Shown piece after piece: positions 10,770-21,441 of a stretch of 64,000 nt of DNA. The first letter of the stretch is position 1. The number at the start of each line of letters is the position of its first letter. Both the position numbers and the translations under genes were made by a program. Source of the stretch: Trichocladium uniseriatum (Eukaryota > Ascomycota > Sordariomycetes > Sordariales > Chaetomiaceae); the NCBI GenBank assembly GCA_017139535.1, contig WOUO01000036.1, positions 124,001 through 188,000 of the forward strand. Direction: 5' to 3'. Below the pieces are notes generated by a model. That model ran no database searches, was not told the DNA's origin, and saw only the letters and a list, made by a program, of their open reading frames with translations.

Positions 10770-11560
10770 TGTAGTACGTAGCCATGAAGAAGGACTAGTC
10801 CCCGGAGATAAAGTCTCCAATAAATAGGGACAGCTTTGCGAGCTGGTTTTCGGTAAAAGCGTTTCTCTGAAATCCAACAGAGTAGTCGGGTTAAGGACGG
10901 GTGCCAGTAAGAGGGATCGAGTTGTTCCACCCTTCGTTGACGCTTTCGATGAAGTGTTTTAAGTTCTTGTCACAAAGTGCAAGCGACTCTGCCGAAGGGA
11001 CGATAAGCCTCGAAATATCCTGGATAATCCTCGCCTCGTTCTTGTTCTCGAGATTACGACAAGCATCTACGAAAGTCTTATCGTTAAAAATGGTCTCGTT
11101 CGGGATCGATTGTTCGCCACTAAGCAGGTCTCTAATGACTTGTTTGCATGCCGTGCGGAAGATTCATTCGGCGTCCCGACCTACACTGACCCGGTTGCTT
11201 TCTGGGCAAAGACAGGGCGTTGGCCAGAGGAGCAGGATTGGCCGGAAGAGACGTCGACGGCTTCCACAATGCACTGGCTACTTGCACGGAAAAAGTCCTC
11301 GTCGACTTCATCCCGGAAGCGGTTGAACTCTGCGACATCGGCAACGCCTAGCGACCAGAGGCCGAGAGAGGAGAAGAGTGCGCCATATAGGGACCCGCGA
11401 TACACGCTCCTACTCCAAACCAAAGGCTCATACATGGATATCTCGGAGCTCGGTATCACAGATACATGGAGGGCACGTCTGCTGCCGTTTCGGGTCTGGG
11501 CTGGAATCGAGTACGTGCTCGATTGATTGCTTGCGCTTGCTCTGAACAGGCGTTGGCGAG
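10770..11560 (-). pseudogene. DUF7924-like gene, dead and rearranged
   Basis: Three collinear parts of one fungal protein can be read. On the minus strand, 11560-11478 gives a basic N-terminus (SKRKQSIEHVLDSSPDPKRQ). On the plus strand, 11152-11477 gives the next part (TDPVAFWAKTGRWPEEQDW, then PSDQRPREEKSAPYRDPRY and YMDISELGITD). On the minus strand, 11151-10770 gives the rest (SLALCDKNLKHFIESVNEGW, PDYSVGFQRNAFTENQL, FFMATYY). The minus-strand segment has in-frame stops TAA at 10893-10891 and TAG at 10797-10795, exactly where Gln is expected. The reading is lost after about 10770, so the C-terminal half is missing. The family name DUF7924 is recalled, not checked. No product is possible from this copy. 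Confidence 0.65.
11152..11477 (+). other. Inverted internal segment of the dead DUF7924-like gene
   Basis: This segment carries the middle N-terminal part of the protein on the plus strand, while the pieces before and after it read on the minus strand. Flipping it in place restores the expected protein order. A five-base inverted match, CGTGC at 11152-11156 and GCACG at 11473-11477, sits at the two edges and could be the microhomology that mediated the flip. Confidence 0.6.
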
Positions 11561-12103
11561 CCCTGTGGAATCTGTGGCCCAACTTAGCTTGGGGAAATTA
11601 CCTAGTACGAAGGATCGCAGACATACTCGTAGAGAGGGCGTCTCGCTGACTATAGCTGGGTGTAGGCGATTGCCTTCGGTACGCTGGGGTGGTGCGCACT
11701 GCTCTTGGGAGCGACCGCGTTGTCGACTTTTTGAACCCGGCAATGAGAGCCCCTTGTGAATCGCTGTTTGGGGTCGGGTGCGGGCCATCGCAATGAGAAC
11801 GGGAGGAGAGGGCGAGGCCGTGGTCATGAGTTCCGGCGGAACGAAAGCCCCGGGATGCGGCATGTGGACAAATGGGATGCGAACCAGCGCCCAAAGCAAT
11901 GCAGTTTGACCAATTATTTTGAGCCCCTCAGTTTCCACCCAAGGCGGACGTGCGACTTCTTTGGGCTGGACTGTGCGAAATCCGCTGCATCATCTGGGCA
12001 CTGACTTTTGGCTGCGACCTTCGACTTGTCCATACCTAACTATACACGCCTTGGAACCCGTCATATCCGCTTGGGATCCTCGGGATTATTCACTCGAGCC
12101 CGG
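11561..12103. other. Intergenic, no gene seen
   Basis: About 540 bases between the dead gene and the 3' end of the pyrophosphatase gene. Open frames are short and unrecognised. Confidence 0.45.
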
Positions 12104-13375
12104 CTATGAACCCACGTCCAATGTAATATGGAAGCGGCTTCCTTCCAGCGACGCATGTTTGCCGTCTAATGACTTCCTGTCGACATAGAACCACTCGTCC
12201 AGGTCCTGCTTAATCGGCGCAGGGGACAGGTCCTCGTCAGGGGGTAAATGAAGCTCTTTAGGATCCAGCTTCCCCGGGGTTTCCGAGAGGGTGGTGTTGT
12301 CTCTGCCAGGCCATTAGCTTTACGTTCAGGAAGGGGAGAATTAAAACCCACATGCTGATATTGCCGCGTTTAGCCTTCCCCTTGATCAACTTTTCCCATG
12401 CCCCAGCACACTCCTCAACCACCTCCATAGCGTATCTAATCAGGTTATCCCACCGTTAACAGCCACTAAACAAAACAAGGGAAAGAAAAAGAAGAGAAAA
12501 AGAAAGTAGGTACGTACTTCGGCCCCTTCCACTTCCCCCCAAATAAAAACTCATTCCCCCCCTCCCCATCTGGCACCCGATAAACCCGCCACCAATCCCT
12601 CGACGCCTCCAACAAACCAGGCAATTCCCTCTCCACATCTTCCAGATCCTTCAGTTTCTTTGCCAGGGGGTCCCGCACGTCAATAACCAACACCTTCCAA
12701 TCTGTCTCGCCTTTATCCAGCAGGCCAAGCACGCCGAGCACTTTGACTTGCTTAACGTCCCCCGGGCGGGCGACGGCGCGGCCGATTTCGCAGGCGTCAA
12801 GCGGGTCGTTGTCACCGGGGGAGTCGGATTCGGGGTTGTGGTGGTGGGGGTCTTCCCAGGTCTGCTTATTTATTAGGTATCTTTAGGTTAGAGTTATAGG
12901 GAAGATGGTTGTGTTGAGGGAGGTAGGTGTGGGGTGGGGTGATAAGGGGTGCCTGACCTGAGGGAGGGCGCCATAGTTCCACATGTAGCCTTTGTAGGGG
13001 AAGCAGTTCTTGACGAAGCGTGGTTTGTGGTGCAAGGTGTCCTGTAGGATCGGGTTGAGGCGCTTGTTTCGTGATATCTGGGGTTGGGGGTCAGTTGAGG
13101 CCAAGGTGGGTCACGGTCAGGGCTGGTGTAAATGAGTAAAACCTTGTGAGCAGTCATACTTCAAACTTGGCGTTCGTCCATCGCGGGATCTCGACCACCA
13201 TGTTCAGCACACTTGCTTCTTTATCATGGTACAACGGGATGTCGTGAAAAGGAGAGACGGGAATGCTGTCGTCGGTTCGCTCAAAGTAGATGCGGTAGTC
13301 CTTGGAGAAGGGGTGGCCGGACCGCCGCAGCGAGTATTCGCTCTTTTTGGCCGTGTCTGGATCAACTGTTTCCAT
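12104..13375 (-). CDS. Family I inorganic pyrophosphatase, probable second copy
   Basis: Five exons on the minus strand (13375-13160, 13077-12958, 12861-12518, 12435-12352, 12302-12104) join in frame to 320 residues. Family landmarks run in order: PVSPFHDIPLY, VLNMVVEIPRWTNAKFE, NCFPYKGYMWNYGALPQTWE, the catalytic acidic motif GDNDPLDACEIG, VKQVKVLGVLGLLD, ETDWKVLVIDVRDPLA and YAMEVVEECAGAWEKLI. The tail has LPPDEDLSPAPI and DEWFYVD, as in fungal cytosolic enzymes, plus about 25 extra residues. The enzyme hydrolyses diphosphate to two phosphates with Mg2+, pulling biosynthetic reactions forward. No mitochondrial presequence is seen. Several normally invariant stretches are altered, so a paralogue beside the housekeeping gene is likely. 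All four introns have acceptable borders; the second donor (GTCAGG) is weak. Confidence 0.88.
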
Positions 13376-15011
13376 TTTGAGCGGTTGTACTAATTGCGCT
13401 TGTGGTGAGCAAGAAAGTAGGAGTGCCTTGGAGTTGCGAAACTTAAAAGGGAGGGCAAGCACAGTGACGTCACTCGGTGCGCGTTGTCGCTGATTTACAT
13501 GCAACAGCCAATTGGGCGCTGACACCTTGAAGGGCACCTCTTTGCGTGTGGTCTGAATTACGAAGTACTAATTGTATAATTTCCAGGATCTTTACGGAGC
13601 TATGGACAGAGACTCGGATGTGATGAACTGGAGAACATAGCTAGGGGAGCAGCTCTTGCAGGACCATTCTAGTCTCGTTCTTTGCTTGGATGCCCATTCC
13701 ACGTTCCGTAGATGAATACCGCAAGAACAAGGCTTGAACTTAGGTAGATATTCATACTAGTAGTTGGAATGCAACTTGAATCCCGACTTCAGATTTCTGA
13801 GATGAACTAGGATACTTTCAAGTCGTCCGTCACTGTCACGCGACCAGCAGTCCCCCACGTACCCCCACATTCAATGATGCTAACCTTGATTGCCTTCACC
13901 GAAGACGTCGATCCCCGATCCGGTCAAACCTCCGGGCCTTGCCAAACAAGGCTGCCGAGTGTCGCGCAATTTCAAGCCGAGGCTCTGTTATAAACCGATG
14001 GCATGGTTAGATGGTGTCATTGTGGTTCTGGGATCAAAGTGGGAGCCGGCCGAAAGGGTCCATGATCGACTCGAGTTCACAGGGCTGGAATGGCCGGTGG
14101 GATGCCCCGATCTCCCCGGCATCTAATGCAGGAACATGCAGAATCTGGACGCCGGATTGTCAAATAAAAAGATATCCAAAATGGTGTGTGTTGACATGTC
14201 CGCCTCGTCTCCTCGAGATCCTGATCTCGCCCAGAATCCCAGATTTCATGTGAGAACCGGACGAATTTCTCCCTGTCTTACCTGGCGATGAGGAGAGAGC
14301 GATAGCGCCAACACGAGTCGAGCGCTCGTCACCGGTGCCCAGCCGGCATGCCTCCAGGAGCAGCAGGTGGCCAGGCATTGCACCTGCCAACTGCATGTCA
14401 ATCTAGCTCACTCCGCAATCGCAGCTGTAGCAGCGGGGGTTCGGGAAGGAACCAGCCACGGAAGACCCCGCAAAAGCCAATGGAATTGAGCTGTTTTAGC
14501 TTTCTTGATTTCCGGCATATCTTACCGAAAATCAACACAAACAAGCCTGATTGGTTTCAGCACTTTCGAGCCGTCTCTGGCCTGGACGCCAGACGCAAGC
14601 CAAGCCAAATACCCCAGGGACCTGCCCCTTGCGGAGTTAGCGGCGTGCGGGCCCCAGCGGAACCCAAGCCATGCCGAGCCCCAACTTTAACGGGAAAGGC
14701 AGTTGCCTCGATGAGCGTTGCAACAACTTCCGCAACGGGCAGACGCGATCGCGGTTCCAAATGGCGTTTTGCGCCGTTTCTACGGAGCCTTAGACGAGAA
14801 GGACGCTGAAGGCGGGGAAATGGACCACAGAAGTGCAAGTGATCGGCGGGCTACGACTTGCGGAGGTGACTATCCGCCGCAAGGTCGGGGGAGGGGACTC
14901 GAGGGAGGGCCCGCGAGAAGTCAAAATGGGCTGCGATCCCCCTTCGATTGTCCCTCTCCTCTCTGCTCTCCACCTTCAAGTCGCCAATTTACCAGTAATT
15001 GTTGATTCAAC
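13376..15011. other. Divergent intergenic region
   Basis: About 1.6 kb between the minus-strand pyrophosphatase and the plus-strand aminopeptidase, so it holds both promoters. The last 60 bases before 15012 are pyrimidine-rich (repeated ctct), a common fungal start-site context. Open frames in the middle overlap each other and have no recognisable product. Confidence 0.5.
13508..13515 (-). promoter_or_regulatory. CCAAT-box candidate upstream of pyrophosphatase
   Basis: The palindromic octamer ccaattgg lies about 133 bases upstream of the minus-strand start at 13375. CCAAT boxes bound by the HAP complex are common in fungal promoters at this distance. The short match is only suggestive. Confidence 0.25.
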
Positions 15012-16676
15012 ATGAGGATTACCGCTTCCCTCCTTGCGCTGGCGCTGCCCACACTCGCCGTTGCTGGCGGACCCGGGCACAGTGGTCCTGGTCATGGCGG
15101 TCCTGGACACGGCGGACCGGGGAAGCCCAACAACAAGAAGCTGGTCTCTTCGGACAAGCTCCAGGCCCTGGTCAACACTAGGGACCTCCTCGCCGGCTCC
15201 CAGAAGCTCCAGGACTTTGCCTACGCCAACGGTGGCAACCGCGCCTTTGGCGGCGGCGGCCACAACGCCACCGTCGACTACATCTACAAGACGCTCAAGT
15301 CCCTCAACTACTACGACGTGAAGAAGCAGCCCTTCACCGAGATCTACTCGGAGGGCACCGGCACTCTCACCGTCGACGGCGAATCGATCAACGCCGGCAT
15401 CATGACCTACACCCCCGGCGGCGAGGCCACCGCCCCGCTCATCCAGGTCGCCAACGTCGGCTGCGACGCCGCTGACTACCCGGCCGACGTCAAGGACAAC
15501 ATCGCCTTTGTCCTGCGCGGCACCTGCCCCTTCAGCGAAAAGTCGCTCAACGCCAAGGCCGCCGGCGCCAAGGGCATCGTCATCTATAACAACCAGCCTG
15601 GCGAGCTCTCTGGTACGCTCGGCACCCCGTTCCTCGACTATGCCCCTGTTGTGGGCATCAGCAAGGAGGACGGCGATGCGATCCTTGCCAAGCTCGCCGC
15701 GGGTTCCGTCGAGGCCACCCTCAAGGTGGTGGCTACGGTTGAGGAGCGTGTCAGCTATAATGTGATTGCTGAGACCAAGGAGGGCGACCACAACAATGTG
15801 CTGGTTGTCGGTGGCCACTCCGACTCGGTCGCTGCCGGTCCTGGTATCAAGTGAGTGCCGTGCCCAGCAATGCCTTTGACCCACTTCCACTAACACCCCC
15901 CAGCGATGATGGGTCCGGCATCATTGGTATCCTCAACGTTGCCAAGGCGTTGTCCAAGTTCCGCGTCAAGAATGCGGTGCGCTTCGCCTTCTGGAGCGCC
16001 GAGGAGTTTGGCCTGCTCGGCTCGTACCACTACATGAAGTCGATCAACGGCTCCGACGCCGAGGTGGCCAAGATCCGGGCCTACCTCAACTTTGACATGG
16101 TGCGTTCATGCAGTCCATGACCTCCTCAGTACCCGCACTAACTCCCCCCAGATCGCCAGCCCCAACTACGTCTACGCCATCTACGACGGCGACGGCAGTG
16201 CCTTCAACCTGACCGGCCCTGCCGGCTCCGACGTCATCGAGAAGGATTTTGAGAAATTCTTCAAGAAGAAGCGCACTCCCTCAGTCCCGACCGAGTTCAG
16301 CGGCCGCTCCGACTACGCCGCCTTCATCGAGAACGGCATCCCCTCGGGTGGCCTCTTCACCGGCGCCGAGGTGCCCAAGACCGAGGAGGAGGCCCGCCTC
16401 TTTGGCGGCGAGGCCGGCGTCGCGTACGACGTCAACTACCACAAGAAGGGCGACACCGTCGACAACCTTGCCGTCGATGCCTTCCTGCTCAACACCAAGG
16501 CTATTGCTGACTCGGTTGCCAAGTATGCGCTGAGCTTCAAGAGCCTGCCGGCCGTGAATGCCGTCGATCGTCGCTGGGATGCGGATCGCGCCCAGTTGCT
16601 GAAGCGCAGTGGTGGGTCGCATGGCCATGCTGGACACTCCCACTCCGGGCCGTGCGGTGGTGGTCCCAGCATTTAA
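15012..16676 (+). CDS. Secreted M28 aminopeptidase (aminopeptidase Y type)
   Basis: Exons 15012-15850, 15904-16099 and 16152-16676 encode 519 residues. A signal peptide (MRITASLLALALPTLAVAG) is followed by a Gly/His/Pro repeat with three GPGH units. A PA domain lies at about 120-225. The M28 zinc peptidase domain carries likely metal ligands His269 (GGHSDS), Asp281/282 (NDDGSG), Glu313/314 (WSAEEFGLLGS), Asp344 and His442 (YHKKGDT). The enzyme should remove N-terminal residues from peptides outside the cell or in the vacuole. The C-terminus has another His/Gly patch (HGHAGHSHSGPCGGG). Length and domain order fit the vacuolar aminopeptidase Y group. The next gene downstream is another peptidase on the same strand, but 1.4 kb apart, so co-regulation is only possible. 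Confidence 0.93.
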
Positions 16677-18068
16677 AATGCCTGGACGGGGGTCGTGAAG
16701 AGGGTGTACATATCATGAGATTTAGTGGTTAATGTGTATAATCAATGAATAATGTTGATGTTGATGACGGTTGTTGCATGCCGTGGTGAGAATTGGAGTA
16801 AAAATTTCCATGGTTCAATTTCCGGTTCAACTTCCATTAGTGTTTCCCGTTTGCAAGTGAAAACTGCTGGCTTGCTCATGTCGAAGAAGGTAAGGTATGT
16901 GACTTCCAGAGTTGCAGTCTGAACTGCCCGCTGATGCGCAAAGTTCCTTCTCACATTTGATTTTCAGCTGGGTGACAGGGCAGCCACGAGCCAAGGTGCC
17001 ATTTCGGCGGCTGCCTGACGCAGAGAAAAACAGGCACCGAACCGCAGCTTCCCTGCTCGACGAGGGCCAGGGAGCAGAATTAGGTTTGCCAAGGGTCCAC
17101 TTCCGTCCCCAGGCGCAGACTCCTTCCCGCACCTCAAGGGACCACCACACTGCAACTCCCCAGCTCCATGGGACGGACTTTGTCGCCGGCGATCTGGCAG
17201 GCGATCTGCGACGTGTGCATAGAGACTCGAACATGCGACGATATTAAGGATCGAATTGCCTCTCTTTCACATTCTCCGTCCGAGTCTCAGATTCAATGCA
17301 GCAGGGGTCGGAATCGCCGACAGCAACACTGGCGGGGATGTTCTCTGTCTGCTCTCTGGCTCGCGGTTTGGAGACACGACGCGTGTGGAATCCGTGGATG
17401 AGGGAGCGGCCCCGACGAGAACGCCAAAGACGTGGCGGGTCCCAGGCAGCATGAAAAGAAGGAAATGGTGGAGCCCGGCATCCGGGGCATTTTCGAGGCA
17501 CTGAATGGCACAGAACCTTATCTTCACAACATCACATTCGGGGTCTGCGCTGGGCATCTCACGACAGCGCATACTTGGACCAAGCTTGAGCCGGATTTAG
17601 CTCTCAGACCACACACTTGGCTCCACCGGACAACGCTCGAAGCATCAGGATCGGGACCGGAGTTTGCATTGAGATCTGTGCTGGCAGGCGGCAGGTTTAC
17701 CCTTGAAATCCGATGCCCCAAATGTGGCTGCCTTCGGGCTTCAAGGCCGGACAGTGGATGCCGGCGGGGCAGCGCGCTGACTTGGGGTGGGTTTAACTCG
17801 CCTTGGCTGGGCTGAGCTCTCGCTCAACGGCATCAATCCACTTACCGATCCCAGTCTCTCCGGCCTTGGCGCCGAAGATAGAGGCCGCTACCATGTTTAC
17901 TCTCGCCAAGGTTCGGGAATTTGGACGACGGGTGTCCCAGAGCGGAGGATACATAAGAATCGGGTTGTTGTGGTCTCTTGTTGTGGTCTCGGAATCATCA
18001 AATCACCCAACCTGAGTTCCGTCATCTCCAGTCGTTCGATCCTCCTCCAACTCGTCACAGCAGCAAAG
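16677..18068. other. Intergenic, one weak small open frame
   Basis: About 1.4 kb. A 77-codon ATG-initiated frame at 17168-17401 is unremarkable and overlaps other equally long frames, so it is not called. The region should hold the aminopeptidase 3' end and the promoter or a missed 5' exon of the M13 peptidase. An ATG at 17893 with a hydrophobic stretch is a possible but unproven upstream exon. Confidence 0.45.
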
Positions 18069-20351
18069 ATGGGTCAGTGGCAGAGCCAGCCGGTCTGCAC
18101 CACGGCGGCATGCCTGCACGCGTCATCCTATGTTCTTCAGAATCTCGCCTCCAACTGGGAGCAGCTAGACCCTTGCACCCAATTCGACGAGAGTAAGTGG
18201 CCAGCCCACCGGCTGTGTTGACAGCGGCAACTCTAACTAGTCCTAGTGGTTTGCGGTGGCTTTCGTGAGCACAATGAAGATGGCTCGAGCACTACGGATA
18301 ACATGCGGAAGCGCAACAACCGGATCCTGAAGAGCATCCTCCAGACCACCAGCCATGAGGAAGCAGCCGGCTTGCGTTCGACCTTTCTCGCGTCCCGAAG
18401 CACCGCCGACGAGCACAACTTTGATATGTTACGGACCGCTTACACGTCGTGCATGGACACCGACGCCGCCGCCTCCCTCGGGGTCAAGCCCCTGACCGAC
18501 CTGATTGTTTTCATCAACCAGACTTGGCCAGTACCGCCGAACGACCTCAAGACCAAGATTACAGCCTCCGAGTACGACGGCATGGCCAAGGCTGCCATTT
18601 TCCTCGAGAAACGAAATGTCTTTACCTTGCGTACCGTCGTTGATGATATGCCCGTCGTGTCGGATCCGCTTAACTCGGTGCGTTGCCCTTGTGTGCAAGA
18701 TGCCCGGCCTTCTCTGACACAGACACAGAACACCAACCGCTTCCTCGTGGGACTTCCCAAGACGGCACATGCGGATCCCTCGTTTTACCTAGACCCGGAG
18801 AGTCTAGACAAGTATACGCAGAGCATCGCCGCCGCTTTCTTGCTCTCGTATCCCAACATCAACAACAAGACCGCCAGCGCCCTTGCCGTGGCTGTGGCGT
18901 CATTCGAGGCCGATCTAGCCCAGACGCTCGCCCCGCACAGACAGATCGTCACTATGTACAACGTGTGGGTAAGTACAGATTCTGCAGCCAGACGAGTACC
19001 GTTTTGTTGCTGACATGGACTTTAGGAATTCGTCAAAAACGCGTCCCTCGCCGACATCACTGCTGTTGCACCCGCCGTCGTCCTCGACAAGATCGTCGCC
19101 GGCCTTAGCCCAGCCGGCCAAGCCCCGTCCGAGATTCTCCTCGAGGACCTGGAGCCGTCCCGGTGGCCCAAAATCTCCAAAATCATCTCGAGCCACCCCA
19201 GGGCCGCCGTACAGGGGTACATGATTTGGAGGCTTATCGAGAGCACCGCGCCACTCCTCACCGCTCCAGAGTTCATGGCGGCCATGGGCTTCCCCCCCAT
19301 CGCTGCCCCGCGGGTCGATCTCTGCTTGGAACTGATCAACACAATGGTGCCCCACATTCTGGACCACTACTACTTGTCGACCGCATACTCGGATGCCGCG
19401 TTGCAGGCCACGGAAAAGATGACGACGGCGATCCGGACCCAGTTCAAGAAGCGCATCGGCGAGCTCGAGTGGATGAGCGACGAGGCCAAGAAGCGCGCCA
19501 CCAAGAAGGTGGATAATCTGCGCCAGAATATTGGTTACAACAAGGCGAACCCGAACGTGCGCTCCACGGACTCGCTGGCCGACTATTACCAAGATTTGAA
19601 CATCACCTCGGCCTTCTACGCCAGCATAATGGAAGCCCGCCGCCACGCCTCAGACAAGACCTACGCCGCTCTCGGTCAGCCCATTGACCGCAATGCAGTC
19701 CTCGGCGGCGCCGCCTCAATGGTCAACGCATTCTACAACCAGTACGCTAATAGCATGATCATCATGGCCGGCATCTCGCAGCTGCCCCTCTTCCACCCAG
19801 ACCTGCCCCAGTATGCCCAGTTCGCCGGGCTTGGCGGAATCATCGGCCACGAGCTCACCCACGGCTTCGACAGCAACGGCTACAAGTACGACGAGAACGC
19901 CGAGCGCCGCGCCTGGTGGGACAACACGACCGTCGCCAACTACGTCAAGCGCACCCAGTGCTTCGTCGACCAGTATTCGGCCTACGAGGTCGAAGTGCCC
20001 ACGGGCAAGCAAAAGCTGGACGGCAAGCTGACCCTTGGCGAGAACCTGGCCGACGCCGGCGGCCTGGGCGTCGCCTACGAGGCCTGGCAGGCCGAGCGCA
20101 AGAGCATGCCGGACACCTGGGACCAGAATCTGCCGGGGCTCGAGAACTTTACCCACGAGCAGCTCTTCTTCATCCTCAACGGCAACTCATGGTGCCAGGC
20201 GGCTACGCCCGAGTCGAATGCCGCGCAGCTGGCCCAAGGCGACAGCCATGCGCACAATCAGTGGCGCATCAAGGGCCCTGTCGCCAACTCGAGGGCGTTT
20301 AAGGATGCGTTCAAATGCAAGGTGCGCGAGCCCCAGTGTGAGGCGTGGTAG
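18069..20351 (+). CDS. M13 neprilysin-like zinc metallopeptidase
   Basis: Exons 18069-18192, 18247-18677, 18729-18968 and 19026-20351 give 706 residues. The N-terminal family domain starts with DPCTQFDE joined across intron 1 to MVCGGFREHN. The catalytic part has GNAFYN-type NAFYNQYANS, the zinc site HELTH (His540, Glu541, His544) and ENLADAGG (third ligand Glu604, Asp608). It ends with the family-typical short Cys motif QCEAW. The enzyme should cleave small peptides. The second intron (18678-18728) is a multiple of three, with an alternative acceptor six bases earlier, so a slightly longer protein is possible. The predicted start MGQWQSQPVC gives no signal peptide or membrane anchor, unlike most family members. 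Either a 5' exon is missing or the enzyme is not classically secreted. Confidence 0.88.
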
Positions 20352-21441
20352 GGGGTTTCTTGTGTGGGAATATTGTTTGAGTGGGACAGGGACTGGAACA
20401 TGGCGTTGGTGGTTCGGGCATGGGTCTACGGTGTTAGCATTGGCTGGGTCATAGATTGAAACTGTATATATTGAAGCAACTAGTTAGACTGTATATTTCG
20501 TTACTTTTTTTATATATATTATCATTGATACCATACCTACTTGTCCCAGTGAAACCAACACCACAACGCGAATCAGATGGACAGGCCAAGCCATGGAATA
20601 ATACAGAATACTTGAAGAAAAGGTGCTGGCAAGACAAAACAGCAAACGGTAGAACCTCGCAAGGGAACATGGCACGGAAAAACAGACCAAGAGAAACCAT
20701 GGAGGAGCGAGGAGCAACGAGAAAGTGGGTGTGTTTTCCCAATATCATGAGGTGGTCTGAACCGAAACGGCAGGCTCTTACAGAGGGCCGTCCAGGCGCG
20801 AGTTTACCTTTCACTGACAAGCACGCTTCCCCGGATTGAATGTTGTTTAATTCTATGCTTCTCGCCTCACATATAAGTACCTATATCATATATCCAAACA
20901 CCCTTACTTCAGTATCCTAATGGCCAGATATCAACAAACTAGCAACACACCCGAAACATAATCGAACATAACCTGTCCAGTTGTGCCAATCCGCAAGGAA
21001 CTTTGTAAACACAAGCCCAACCTACGGGAGATTCGGGCCAAGAGTGTGGGACCAAATGTAACACATGTCCATCCACCAACCTTGAGTGGTAATCACTGGG
21101 CTCAGCCTGCCCTGGTAATCCATTTCTGGACAGGCATCGGCATCTCGCACCTGCGCGTGCTGTGGCAAAATTGGCCGCATGACCAAGGAACCTAATCCCA
21201 CTTGCATCGGAGATTCAACACTTTTGTGTGGCAGGGAATCACCCCCTTCTCCTGCATGCCCAGGGGGCGGAGAGACTGCAAACTGTCGATCTCACATGGT
21301 GCCGATGCAGCAACTGGGATCGGGAGCTTCGGAACCGCAGGATTCCCTTGGAAGATGAAGGGAGCGTCATGGGCTTGGCCTGCCCCATCATCTCCCCGAC
21401 GGCCTTTACTTCAAAACTTTCCCCGTGCCGATGGAGCACCC
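20352..21441. other. Convergent intergenic region
   Basis: About 1.1 kb between the 3' ends of the M13 peptidase (plus) and battenin (minus). AT-rich patches near 20460-20540 (tatatatatt) and 20850-20960 fit 3' untranslated or terminator DNA. No gene was seen. Confidence 0.5.

Noticed and set aside
10901..11526. Plus-strand frames that could be taken as a separate gene
   Set aside because: The plus-strand protein-like part (11152-11477) is explained as an inverted piece of the minus-strand DUF7924-like relic; the rest is antisense to it.
14976..15896. 306-codon minus-strand frame opposite the aminopeptidase
   Set aside because: It is the GC-rich complement of a clear M28 gene with catalytic residues on the plus strand.
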